Of a stretch of 64,000 bases of DNA, positions 1 through 10,300 are shown in pieces. The translations under genes were made by a program, and so were the position numbers. Source of the stretch: Candidatus Binatia bacterium (GTDB lineage Bacteria > Desulfobacterota > Binatia > UBA12015); contig DATCMB010000013.1 of assembly GCA_036563615.1 (NCBI GenBank), positions 62,001 to 126,000 of the forward strand. The letters run 5' to 3'. Under the pieces are notes generated by a model. It worked only from the letters and a program-made list of their open reading frames with translations. It had not been told where the DNA came from and made no database searches. Within the stretch, counting starts at the first letter, position 1; each line of letters opens with the position of its first letter.

Positions 1-576
1 CTGCGTCGCCGTCACGGCGTGCACGGTGGTCATCAAGCCTTCCTCGATGCCGAAGTTGTCGTGCAGCACCTTGGCGACCGGCGCGAGGCAGTTGGTCGTG
101 CAGCTCGCGTTGCTGATCACGGTGTGCTTCGCGGGGTCGTACTTGTCGTGGTTGACGCCGAGGCAGAAGGTCGGCACCTCCTCGGGCGTGCTCTTGGTCG
201 GCGCCGAGATCACGACGCGCCGGGCGCCCGCGGAAAGGTGCAGCTTGGCGTGCTCGAGATCCGTGAACAGGCCGGTCGACTCGAGGACGTAGTCGACGCC
301 GAGGTCCTTCCAGGGCAGCTTCCCGGGGTCACGCTCGGAGAGCGTCTTGGTGGTCTTGCCGTTGACGGTGAAGCTGTTCTCGGTCGCCGAGACCTCGGCA
401 GGCTTGCCGTTGAGCATCAGCCGCCGGTGCATCGTGTCGTACTGCAGGAGGTAGGCGAGGTTGTCGGCCGGGACGAGGTCGTTGACCGCCACCACCTCGA
501 TGCCGCGCTCCGCCGCGACGCGGTAGAAAAGCCGGCCGATACGGCCGAAGCCGTTGATGCCAATACGGATCGCCAT
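1..576 (-). CDS. gap: Glyceraldehyde-3-phosphate dehydrogenase, type I (C-terminus beyond window edge)
   Basis: NAD(P)-dependent glycolytic enzyme converting glyceraldehyde 3-phosphate, phosphate and NAD to 1,3-bisphosphoglycerate in the cytoplasm. The first 192 codons are visible. They open with the Rossmann signature [15 protein letters not shown] and reach the active-site block [11 protein letters not shown], whose first Cys is the catalytic nucleophile, followed by VHAVTAT. The ATG at 576 follows a GGAGGG ribosome-binding site (582-587) by about six bases and gives the canonical family N-terminus. The reading frame is intact to the window edge; the C-terminal catalytic half lies outside. 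The gene has its own promoter (see 635-663) and diverges from the small gene at 776. Identity is certain for the family; cofactor preference (NAD or NADP) was not determined. Confidence 0.97.
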   Translation of the reverse strand, partial: MAIRIGINGFGRIGRLFYRVAAERGIEVVAVNDLVPADNLAYLLQYDTMHRRLMLNGKPAEVSATENSFTVNGKTTKTLSERDPGKLPWKDLGVDYVLESTGLFTDLEHAKLHLSAGARRVVISAPTKSTPEEVPTFCLGVNHDKYDPAKHTVISNASCTTNCLAPVAKVLHDNFGIEEGLMTTVHAVTATQ

Positions 577-634
577 GCGCTCTTCCCTCCTGAAATGGGG
601 CCGGGTCCGGCCGTCCGGTGCGGGATCTCGTTCT

Positions 635-663
635 ACGATAGGGCGTCGCGCCCTGGTTCTCAA
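635..663 (-). promoter_or_regulatory. Putative sigma-70 promoter of gap
   Basis: On the minus strand: TTGAGA (663-658), 17-nt spacer, TATCGT (640-635), about 60 bases before the gap start codon. The spacer holds a perfect dyad GGGCG-TCG-CGCCC (641-653) that could be an operator. This rests only on sequence resemblance. Confidence 0.5.
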
Positions 664-775
664 TGGCCGAATTGGCACGCTCGTCGGACGCGCGGCGCCC
701 TCCGGCGCGCGGCGCGACCGTGCCCGGCGCGTCCGTCCGCGCGCGCCGGCTGCGCGGGTGCGCAAGCGTGCTGCG

Positions 776-1153
776 ATGCGATATAGCGCGCCCGTGCTCT
801 CCGACAGCCGAAGCTTCGTCGCCCGCCGCCTCGCGGGCGCACGTGAGGACGCGCAGCGCATCGCCCGCGAGCTCGAGCGGGCGGGACACCTCGCCCCGGA
901 CCTCGCGGCGCGCTTGACGGGCGCCGTCGACGCCGCCATCGAGCGCGCCCGCGACCTGGTGGCGGACGCTTTGCGCGAGCCGCGCCGCCTGCTCGCGCTA
1001 CTCGACGACGCGCCGCGTGACCAGGCGCGCGATCCGGGAATGGACCAGCTCGCGGCGCGCATCGCGGCGCTCGAGGACGCGGTCGCCCGCATCGAGCGCG
1101 CGCTCGCGGCGAACGGATCAGCGCCTTCGCGCGCCGAGCGCGAGCGCACCTGA
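776..1153 (+). CDS. Small Arg/Ala-rich helical protein upstream of the UbiB-family kinase
   Basis: A 125-residue protein with no family I can name. It is almost entirely predicted helix, rich in Ala, Arg and Glu. The C-terminal stretch [20 protein letters not shown] has a heptad-like spacing of hydrophobic residues consistent with a short coiled coil. The ATG at 776 is chosen; a GTG at 794 in the same frame is an alternative. It ends 12 bases before the ATG of the ABC1/UbiB kinase, so the two are probably co-transcribed. A short helix/coiled-coil protein beside UbiB recalls the ubiquinone accessory factor UbiK or a phasin-like protein, but the sequence does not settle this. Confidence 0.6.
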   Translation: MRYSAPVLSDSRSFVARRLAGAREDAQRIARELERAGHLAPDLAARLTGAVDAAIERARDLVADALREPRRLLALLDDAPRDQARDPGMDQLAARIAALEDAVARIERALAANGSAPSRAERERT

Positions 1154-1165
1154 AGCTCATCCGCC

Positions 1166-2875
1166 ATGCAGCTCTCGACGCTGATCCGCATCCCGCAGAC
1201 GGTGCGCAATCTGCAGCGTCTGCGCGAGATCGTCCGGGTGCTCGTCAAGTATGGCTGGGGCGACCTCGTGCCGCGCCTCGGCGTCGTCGGCTGGATCGAG
1301 CGCATGCGGCGCCGGCTGCGCGGCGAGGCGCCGGATCCGGTCGCGGAGGCGCTGACCACCGAGCAGCGCATCCGCATGGCCTTCGAGGAGCTCGGCCCGA
1401 CCTTCATCAAGCTCGGCCAGGTGCTCGCGACGCGGCCCGATCTCATCCCGATGAGCCTGATCGAGGAGCTGCGTCTCCTGCAGGACCGCGTCCCGCCGTT
1501 TCCCGCCGAGCAGGCGCGGCAGGAGATCGAGCGCGAGCTCGGACGTCCGATCGGCGAGCTGTTCGCGCGCTTCGACGACGTGCCGCTCGCGGCGGCGTCG
1601 ATCGCGCAGGTGCACCGCGCGACGCTGCACGACGGCACGGAGGTCGTGGTCAAGGTGCGCCGTCCCGGGCTCGAGGCGATCATCGCCAACGACCTCGACA
1701 TCCTGATCGCGCTCGCCGGATTGCTCGAGGACAACCTCCCCGAGTCGCGCCAGTTCTCGCCGCGCGCGATCGCCGAGGAGTTTCGTCGCTCGATCGGACG
1801 CGAGATCGACCTCACGCGCGAGGCGCGCAACATCGAGCGCTTCGCGCGCAACTTCCGCGGCGACCCCGGCGTCAAGGTGCTGAAGAACTACCCCGAGCTG
1901 TCGAGCCGCGCCGTGCTGACGATGGAGTACATCGACGGCATCAAGGCGTCGGACGTCGAGGCGCTCGAGGCGGCCGGCATCGACCGCTCGGCGCTCGCCC
2001 GGCGCGGCGTCGAGTTCGTCGTCAAGCAAGTCTTCCAGCACGGCTTCTTCCACGCCGACCCACACCCCGGGAACATCTTCATCCTGCGCGACGGCCGCAT
2101 CGCGCCGATCGACATGGGCATGATGGGCGTCCTCGACCGCGACATGCGCGACGCCCTGCTCGAGCTGATGACCGGCATCCTGCTCGGCGACGCGGGCAAG
2201 ATCGTGGCGCTGTTCCAGCGGCTCGCGCTGGTCGACGAGCGCGCCGACCTCGCGGGGCTGCGCCGCGACGCCCAGGAGATGCTCGACGCCTACAAGGAGC
2301 TGCCGCTCGAAGAGGTCGACATCGGCGCGTTCATCGCCGAGCTGTTCGACGTGCTGGCACGCCACCAGGTGCAGGTGCCGCCCGAGCTGCTCTTGACTGG
2401 CAAGGCGCTCGCGACCGTCGAGGGGCTCGCGCGCATCCTCGATCCGCGCCTCGACCCGATGCAGGCGATGCGCCCGCTCGTGCTGCGCTACTACCTCGAG
2501 CGCCTCGCCGACCCACGCTTCCTCGCCCGCGACGCGATTCGCGCCGGCGAGGAGACCGTCACGCTGCTCGCGCGCCTGCCGCGCGAGCTGACCGCGATTC
2601 TCGCGAGCCTGCGCAGCGGACGCTTCAAGGTCGTGACCGAGCTCGAGGGCCACGACCGCGCGATCCTCGAGCGCGCGCGCGGCGCGAACCGACTCGCGCT
2701 GAGCCTGATGGTGAGCGCGCTGATCGTCGGCTCGGCGACGCTGCTCGCCGCGGGCGGCGGGCCGAGCATCCTCGGCGTCCCGGCCAACGCGCTGCTCGGG
2801 ATCCTCGGGCTGCTGACCGCCGGCAGCGGCTACCTGATCGTCGCCTGGGGTTTCCTACGCTCGGGAAGGTTCTGA
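1166..2875 (+). CDS. ubiB: ABC1/UbiB-family atypical protein kinase-like protein
   Basis: 569-residue member of the ABC1/AarF/UbiB family, membrane-associated ATPases needed for ubiquinone biosynthesis or lipid/quinone handling. Visible hallmarks are the family-specific KxGQ region [16 protein letters not shown] (about 83-98), the Ala-rich nucleotide loop [11 protein letters not shown], the VVVKVRRPG lysine strand, the extended [10 protein letters not shown] segment, and the catalytic block [10 protein letters not shown]...PIDMGMMG with both metal/catalytic acidic residues. Two hydrophobic helices fill the last 60 residues, as in E. coli UbiB. Length is normal for the family. It follows a small helical protein and ends at a strong bidirectional hairpin (2896-2932). 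The symbol is by family; a ubiquinone role in this organism is inferred. Confidence 0.9.
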   Translation: MQLSTLIRIPQTVRNLQRLREIVRVLVKYGWGDLVPRLGVVGWIERMRRRLRGEAPDPVAEALTTEQRIRMAFEELGPTFIKLGQVLATRPDLIPMSLIEELRLLQDRVPPFPAEQARQEIERELGRPIGELFARFDDVPLAAASIAQVHRATLHDGTEVVVKVRRPGLEAIIANDLDILIALAGLLEDNLPESRQFSPRAIAEEFRRSIGREIDLTREARNIERFARNFRGDPGVKVLKNYPELSSRAVLTMEYIDGIKASDVEALEAAGIDRSALARRGVEFVVKQVFQHGFFHADPHPGNIFILRDGRIAPIDMGMMGVLDRDMRDALLELMTGILLGDAGKIVALFQRLALVDERADLAGLRRDAQEMLDAYKELPLEEVDIGAFIAELFDVLARHQVQVPPELLLTGKALATVEGLARILDPRLDPMQAMRPLVLRYYLERLADPRFLARDAIRAGEETVTLLARLPRELTAILASLRSGRFKVVTELEGHDRAILERARGANRLALSLMVSALIVGSATLLAAGGGPSILGVPANALLGILGLLTAGSGYLIVAWGFLRSGRF

Positions 2876-2895
2876 AGGTCTGGGGAGAGAGCCGC

Positions 2896-2932
2896 GGGCG
2901 CGCGGCGGGAAAGCTTCCCCCGCCGCGCGCCC
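2896..2932. terminator. Bidirectional GC hairpin between convergent genes
   Basis: Perfect 14-bp inverted repeat: GGGCGCGCGGCGGG (2896-2909) and its complement (2919-2932) around a 9-nt loop. It lies between the stop of the ubiB-family gene (+) and the stop of the exported-protein gene (-), so it could end transcription from both sides. No T-tract follows. Confidence 0.7.
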
Positions 2933-2945
2933 CGGAGCACGGAGC

Positions 2946-4139
2946 TCAGCCCTTGCAGGAGAGCTTCGCGGCGTCGACGCGGCAGTTGGCTGCCGTCCCT
3001 TGCCGCGGGATGCCGTAGTCGAGCTCGAGCGTCAGCGGCCCGACCTGCGGCGCGCCGATGTCGAGCTGACGCAGCTTGATGTCGAGGCGGTAGGTGCCCG
3101 CGACCTTGCCCTGCGGCGCGAACGAGATCTGGTACGTCTTCGCCGCGTCCTTGCAGAGGATCCGCCCGCGCGGGTTGCTCGTGCAGGTGTCGGCGTCGAC
3201 GTCGAGCGTCACGTCGAGGTTCAGCCCGTCGGTCACCCGCAGCGAGAAGTCGGAGTTCGGATCGAGCGCGTCGTTCGGACCGAACTGCCCGGTCTGCAGG
3301 CTACCGCGGATGTTGATCCGCCCGGGCTTGCTGCGGCTGCGGAACGCGTTCGCGACCTTGATCTCGATCGGCGCCGGCTCGAGGATCGTGAAGAGCTGCA
3401 CGCCGAGCGCTTGGGGCGTCACGATCGGCTGGAGAAACTCCGGACCGAAGGCGAACAGGAACCCGAAGATGTCCGTGCCCGGCCCGAGCAGCTGCTCGAT
3501 GTACTCCACGAACTCCGGCGCGTTGATGTCGCAGGTCGGGAAGCCGAGCGACTCGAGGAAGGCGCCGCTGGTGCGGATCCCCGCCTCGAGCTGATCGAGG
3601 TCGAGCACCGGCTCGACGCAGGCCGCCGCGACCGCCCACAGACCGGGCGTCAAGTCGGGCACGGTCACCGAGCCCTCACCGGTGAAGGGATCGAACTGAC
3701 CGAGCTCGCCGACCGGCTCCTGCGTCAGGATGTCGGCGAACGTGAAGGCGAAGCTGCGCTCGAACGCGGTCTCGGCGGCGCCGTTGAGGTTCAGCACGAC
3801 GCCGAACAGCACCAGGCCCGTCATGCTGTACGCGGCCTGGTCGCAGTTCTCGAAGACGAACTCGTCCCCCGGGAAGAAGCGCGAGAAGAGCTCGCCGCTC
3901 GGACTGCCGCCGTCGTACGGCCCGGCGAGCACGGCCTCGAACTTCGCCTGGAACTCCGTCAGGTCGGTGGTGCACTGCGCGGCGACGTCGGCGACGTTCA
4001 CCTGCCCGGTGACGAGGTCACCGGGAAAGCCCGACGTCGGGTCGATGCTGACTCCGAGCTGCGCGTGCGCGCTCGGCGCGCACACGAGCAGGCCTGCGAC
4101 GGCCATTGCCATCCATGTGACACGAAACCGGTGCGACAT
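2946..4139 (-). CDS. Exported protein of unknown function
   Basis: 397-residue protein with a clean Sec signal peptide (MSHRFRVTWMAMAVAGLLVC, cleavage probably after SAHA). The mature part is acidic and beta-rich with eight or so Cys spaced in pairs, suggesting disulfides in the periplasm or outside the cell. No known catalytic motif is visible. The ATG at 4139 is preferred because GGAGGG lies just upstream (about 4149-4154) and the signal peptide starts there; an in-frame extension to 4265 is open but lacks both. The last 120 residues (KVANAFRSRSKPGRINIRGS onward) look like a separate beta-sandwich domain with a Cys pair. Function not recognised. Confidence 0.75.
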   Translation of the reverse strand: MSHRFRVTWMAMAVAGLLVCAPSAHAQLGVSIDPTSGFPGDLVTGQVNVADVAAQCTTDLTEFQAKFEAVLAGPYDGGSPSGELFSRFFPGDEFVFENCDQAAYSMTGLVLFGVVLNLNGAAETAFERSFAFTFADILTQEPVGELGQFDPFTGEGSVTVPDLTPGLWAVAAACVEPVLDLDQLEAGIRTSGAFLESLGFPTCDINAPEFVEYIEQLLGPGTDIFGFLFAFGPEFLQPIVTPQALGVQLFTILEPAPIEIKVANAFRSRSKPGRINIRGSLQTGQFGPNDALDPNSDFSLRVTDGLNLDVTLDVDADTCTSNPRGRILCKDAAKTYQISFAPQGKVAGTYRLDIKLRQLDIGAPQVGPLTLELDYGIPRQGTAANCRVDAAKLSCKG

Positions 4140-4520
4140 CTGATGTGTCCCTCCTGTGGTCGCGCGCGCTTGCGGCGCGGCGCACGCGGGCAGTTGGGGC
4201 GAAGACACGAGGGGGGCCGCCTGGCGCGTCTTCGCTCGCGTGCTGGGCGCAGCGCGCGAACGCACGAGGAACGCGGGTGCGGGAGGGAGTCGAACCAGGA
4301 CGTCGGATACCGTGCGTGAGCGTCACTGCGCCGGGTTTCGATTGTCGTCGACGGATTCGCTGGCGGCGTGCCTCGCTGCGCGAGTCGGCCTTCCGTGGAC
4401 CACGCCGCCGCGCCGTTTATGCGCCCACCGCACACGGCATTCAACCGACTTTGCTCGATTGTCGCACCGTCCGACGCCGCCGCGACACGGCGACGTCGCA
4501 GATCGCGCGCGCTCCGAACC
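4140..4520. other. Gene-free stretch, 381 bases
   Basis: Lies between the frameshifted exported-protein gene (ends 4521) and the start of the exported-protein gene at 4139, both on the minus strand. It holds a 7-bp dyad CGAAGAC (4200-4206) / GTCTTCG (4228-4234) and a tRNA T-loop-like string near 4281 that does not fold as a tRNA. No convincing gene or promoter seen. Confidence 0.5.
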
Positions 4521-5226
4521 TCAGTCGTCGAAGAGGAAGTCGGTGATCACGTCGACGCGCAGGCCGGGGAAGCTCGGCGGCTCGAGGTCGTAGGTCACGG
4601 AACCGAGAACCAGCGTCCCCGGACCGTCCTCCTCGGCTCGTGCCGAGGACGGGCGGCCCGGTGCAGACGCCGGCGTGCGGCTCGTCCTCGCCCTCGGAGC
4701 CGAGCGCGTCGGTCGGACCGAAGGCGCTGTACGAGCGCAGCCCGCTCGCCTGCGGGTCGATCGAGAAGCGCCGGCGTCCGAGCGCTCCTTGCGGCAGCGG
4801 CGGCGGCTCGGGCAGCGCGAAGAACGAGAGCGGCAGGGTCACCTCGCTGATGAAGTCGAAGCCGCCGCACGGCGCGGCGACGCAGCCCTCGGCGCCCGAG
4901 CAGGACGGCGTCACTCGTCGCCGGTCGCGCTCGTCTCCTCGCAAGAACGGAAACAGCGGCTCGCCGCCGTCGGGGAAGTAGACGTTGCCGGTCACCGTGC
5001 CGTCGTCGGCGTTGCGCGTGATCGGCCAGCGCGCGCCGTCGACGTCCTTGCTGATCAGCGTGCGCTCGCCGTCGGGCGTCGCCTGGATTCCCGAGCCGCG
5101 CACGCCGCCGAGCACCCCCGTCGGCGCCGCGACGGCGAGCGCCGCCGCGCCGAGCGCGGTGAGCGACAGACCTGCGAGCACCAGCCTCGAACGACGCGTG
5201 GCGACCTCCTCGGCGCGGACGCGCAC
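4521..5226 (-). pseudogene. Exported protein of unknown function with an apparent frameshift near its 3' end
   Basis: The N-terminal frame (GTG 5226) has a signal peptide or membrane anchor (LVLAGLSLTALGAAALAVAA) and reads sensibly to about GVCTGPPVLGT. After that it turns into Arg-rich nonsense running to 4441. One frame over, the sequence continues sensibly: GTLVLGSVTYDLEPPSFPG...VITDFLFDD and a stop at 4521. The shift equals one extra base. It maps to a perfect 7-bp hairpin CCTCGGC-ACGA-GCCGAGG at about 4634-4651 (minus-strand reading), a place where sequencing or replication slippage is plausible. The gene could therefore be intact in the organism. A GAGGAGG lies inside the assigned N-terminus, so the true start may be further in. 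Function unknown. Confidence 0.6.
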
Positions 5227-5450
5227 TCGCGAAGAGCCACCGCGACCCTTCGCGGGCGGCGCTGCGCCAAGCCGTCCAACAAGAAATCGACGCCTCGAAC
5301 GGAGACGATGCGACCGCTAGGCCATGTACGGTCGAGCTGTCGATGACCTTCTCGCGACCGGATTCGAGCTGCTGCCGATCGGTCGTTGCGCGTCCGTCGT
5401 CCTGCCCGTTCGATCGCACGCTTGACGCCCGCCGAGGATCGCCGTTGACC

Positions 5451-5466
5451 GGGCCCCTGCTTTGCA
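5451..5466 (+). promoter_or_regulatory. Possible sigma-54 (-24/-12) promoter
   Basis: GGGCCCC-TGCT-TTGCA carries the invariant GG (5452-5453) and GC (5464-5465) ten bases apart, with TTGCA at -12. It lies just upstream of the sigma-54 activator gene at 5482. The -24 half is a weak match to TGGCACG. An overlapping sigma-70 reading (TTGACC, 18 nt, AAAGAT) is equally possible. Confidence 0.25.
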
Positions 5467-5481
5467 CCAAAGATCGGCCCG

Positions 5482-7004
<1,523 letters not shown>

Positions 7005-7008
<4 letters not shown>

Positions 7009-7379
7009 GCCCCGCCACGCGGTATCGGCTGGTCTGCGTCGCGGCCGGCCTCGCAGCCGCGTGGATCCCGTTCCTGCTGCACGGCCCGATCCCGGAGAAG
7101 CTCGCGCGCGTGCGTCTCAACGGACCGGTCGCGGTGTGGGGCTGGTACGTGGCGCGCATGCTGATCGGCATCGTGGTCGCGGCGGCGACGTGGCCGCGAC
7201 CATGGTGGCTGCGCGGCGCGCTCTTTGGCGCGCTGGTCATGCTGCCGCCGGCGATCGTGTCGCTCGCCACACCGGGCTGCGGACCGGACTGCGCGAGCCT
7301 GAACGTCGGCACCGGCGCGCTGGTCGGCGTGCTCGCTGGCGGCGGCGCGCGGCTCGTGACCGGACGGGACCACGCATGA
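7005..7379 (+). CDS. Small integral membrane protein
   Basis: 124 residues with hydrophobic segments at about 7-25, 45-65, 70-90 and 98-115, so probably three or four membrane helices. A Cys-containing connection (ATPGCGPDCASLNVG) sits before the last helix. It starts within the stop of the activator gene (ATGA, 7005-7008) and ends within the start of the cyclase gene (ATGA, 7376-7379), so it is translationally coupled on both sides. No family recognised. The position between a GAF-containing activator and a cyclase suggests a membrane partner in the same signalling unit; that is inference from context. Confidence 0.75.
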
Positions 7380-10300
7380 GCCCGCGCACGCTCGACCGCC
7401 GCCGCGCGACCGTGCTGTTCGCCGACATCGTCGGCTTCACGCCGCTCTGCGAGCGCGCCGGCGTCGAGCACGCGTACGCGATCGTCACCGGCTGCCTGAA
7501 GCTGCTCGACGGCGTCGCGCGGCGTCACGGCGGCGTCGTCGACAAGTACCTCGGCGACGCGCTGATGGCGGTGTTCGGCATCCCGGCGCCGCTCGACAAC
7601 TCGTCCGCGGCCGCGCTCGCCGCGGCGCTCGAGATGCAGCGCACGGTCGAGGCGTACAACCGTCAAGTACAATCGCCGGTGGCGCTCGCGCTGAAGGCCG
7701 GTGTCAACAGCGGCATGATGACGGCCGGCGATCTGCGCGGCGCGGTGGTACGCGAGTTCCACGTCATGGGCGACGCGGTGAACGTCGCCGCGCGTCTCAA
7801 GGAGCGCGCGCCGGCGGGCTGCGTCTTCGTCGGCGGCGACGCCGCAGACGACGCGCGCGCGCTGTTCGCCTTCACGCCGATGGCGCCGCTCGCGCTGAAG
7901 GGCAAGTCGACGAGCGTCGCGGCGTACGAGGCGCACGCCGCGCCCGACGACACCGAGTCTGCCTGGCCGCGCGCGACGGTGTTCACGCCGCGCGTCGGGC
8001 GGACGGACGAGCTCGGCGCGCTGCGCGCGGCGCTGCGCGAGCTCGAAGGCGGCGTGGGCGGCGTCGTGACGCTCGTCGGCGAGGTCGGCTCCGGCAAGAC
8101 GCGTCTCCTGCACGAGCTCGGCGATGAGCTCGCCGCGGAGCGTGCGGAAGGCGGCTCGCTCGCGCTGCGCGCAGCGCGCACGCTCGCCGCCGCCCACGCG
8201 ACGCTCGCGAGCACGGCCGGTCCGCTCGCGCTGGCGCTCGACGAGCCGCAGCCGCCGCTCGAGGACGACGCGCTGACGGGACTGTGCGAGGCGGCGACCG
8301 CTCATCCGGCGCTGCTGCTGGTCGCGACGCGCGACGAGACGACCGCCGTGCGCGTCGCCCGCGCCGCGGCGCGCGCCGGCGCGCGCCACCGAGAGCTTCC
8401 GCTCGCAGCGCTCTCCGACGACGAAGCGCGCGAGCTCCTCGCGCACGTCGAGGCCGGCTCGTCGCTCGACGACGCCGCACGCGGGCTCGTCCTCGAGCGT
8501 GCGCGCGGCCATCCGCTGCGCCTGATCTTCGGCGCGCTGGTCGCGCCGGCGCTCGAGTTCGAGCGTCGTCAGGAAGGTGACGTCGAGCGCAGCGGCGAGG
8601 CCGAGCGTCGCCGAGCGACCGTGCTCTTCGCCGACATCTCGGGCTTCACCGCGCTCTCCGAGCGTCTCGACCCGGCGGAGGCGTACGACGCGGTGACCGG
8701 CTGCCTGCGCCTTCTGCACGCGACCGCCGAGAAGTGGGGCGGCACCGTCGACAAGTATCTCGGCGACGCCATCATGGCGACGTTCGGCGTGCCGGTCGCG
8801 ATCGAGGACGCGCCGTGCGCCGCGGTCAACGCGGCGATCGAGATGCGCCGCAACGTCCGCGCCTACAACGAGCGCCGCGCGCTGGTGACGCCGCTCGACG
8901 TGCACATCGGCATCGACACCGGGCTCGGCATCGCCGGCGAGGTGAGCGGTCCGCTGGTGCGCGAGTTCGCGCTGATGGGCGAGTCGGTCGGACGCGCGTC
9001 GCGCCTCACCTCGCTCGCGCCGAACGGCCGCATCTACCTCGGCCGCGAGACCGTGCTCGCGACGCGCGACCGCTTCGAGGTGCGGCGGGTCGAGCCCACG
9101 GACGGCGACCATTCCTCCGCAAGCGCGCCAACGGACGAAGCCTACGAGCTGCTGTCGGAAGACGTGCGCGTGCACCGTCCGCGTCTCGGGCGCGGCGAGA
9201 CGCTGTTCGCGGAGCTGATCGGCCGCGAGCGGGAGCTCGAGTGGCTTCGCGCCGCGGTCGACGACGTCGCGACGGGTCGCGGCTCGGTGCTCGCGCTGTT
9301 CGGCGAGCCCGGCATCGGCAAGTCACGCCTGCTCGACGAGCTGCGCTCGCACGCCCGGACGCTCGGCGTGCGCTGCCTCGAGGCACGCTCGCTCGCGATC
9401 GGCGCGCCCTTGCGCTTCCACCCGTTCGTCGACCTGCTGCAGGCCTTCGCCGGGATCGAGCGCGGCGACGACGACGAGGCCGCGCTCGCGAAGCTGCGCG
9501 CCGCGAGCCGCGCGGTGCGCGGCGAGGCCGCGGACGAGCTGCTGCCGTTTCTCGCCGTCGTGCTGGCGCTGCGCTTGCCGCCGGAGCTGCAAGCGCGCGT
9601 CGACGCGGTGAAGGGCGACGCGCTCGACCGGCTCGTGCTGCGCGCGGTGCGCGAGCTGCTCGAGGGCATCGCCGCGACGACGGCGCTCGCGGTGGTGTTC
9701 GAGGATCTGCACTGGGCGGATCGCTCGTCGGTCGAGATGCTCGCGAGCCTCGTGCGCGTGACGCTCGACGCTCCGATCCTGCTCGCGTTCGCCGCGCGCC
9801 CGGGCTTCGCCGACAGCGCCGACGCGGTCGCGTCGGTCGCGCAGGAAGTCGTCGGCGAGCGCTTCCGACGCGTCGACCTCGAGCCGCTCGACCGCTCGAG
9901 CGTGCGCCGTCTGCTCGCCGGCCTGTTCGCGCACGGCGAGCTGCCGCGCGCGCTGCGCGAGCGACTCGAGGGCAACGCCGCCGGCAGCCCGCTGTTCCTC
10001 GAAGAGGTCGTGCGCACCCTCGTCGAGCAGGGCGTGCTCGAACCTTCCGGCGACAAGCTGCAGGTCGCAGCGGCGCTCGACGACGTCGTCGTTCCGGGCA
10101 CCGTGCAGGAGGTCATCCTATCGCGCGTCGATCGGCTCGATCCGAGCGCGAAGCAGGCGCTGCAGATCGCGGCGGTCATCGGGCGCGGCTTCCCGCGACG
10201 TCTGCTCGAAGCAGTGGCAGGCAATCGTGAGGGCGTGACGGACGCGCTGCAGCGTCTCTTCGACGCGCAGCTCCTCGTCGACCGCACGCGCGAGGGACGC

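Noticed and set aside
674..684. Sigma-54 promoter (TGGCACG at 674)
   Set aside because: The -24 half is perfect but the -12 element (TTGC) is absent at the required distance.
4275..4345. tRNA-like string on the minus strand (GGTTCGACTCC with a D-arm-like GCGCAGTGACGC)
   Set aside because: The bases flanking the T-loop do not pair, there is no acceptor stem matching CCGCACC, and the distance from D-arm to T-loop is about seven bases short.
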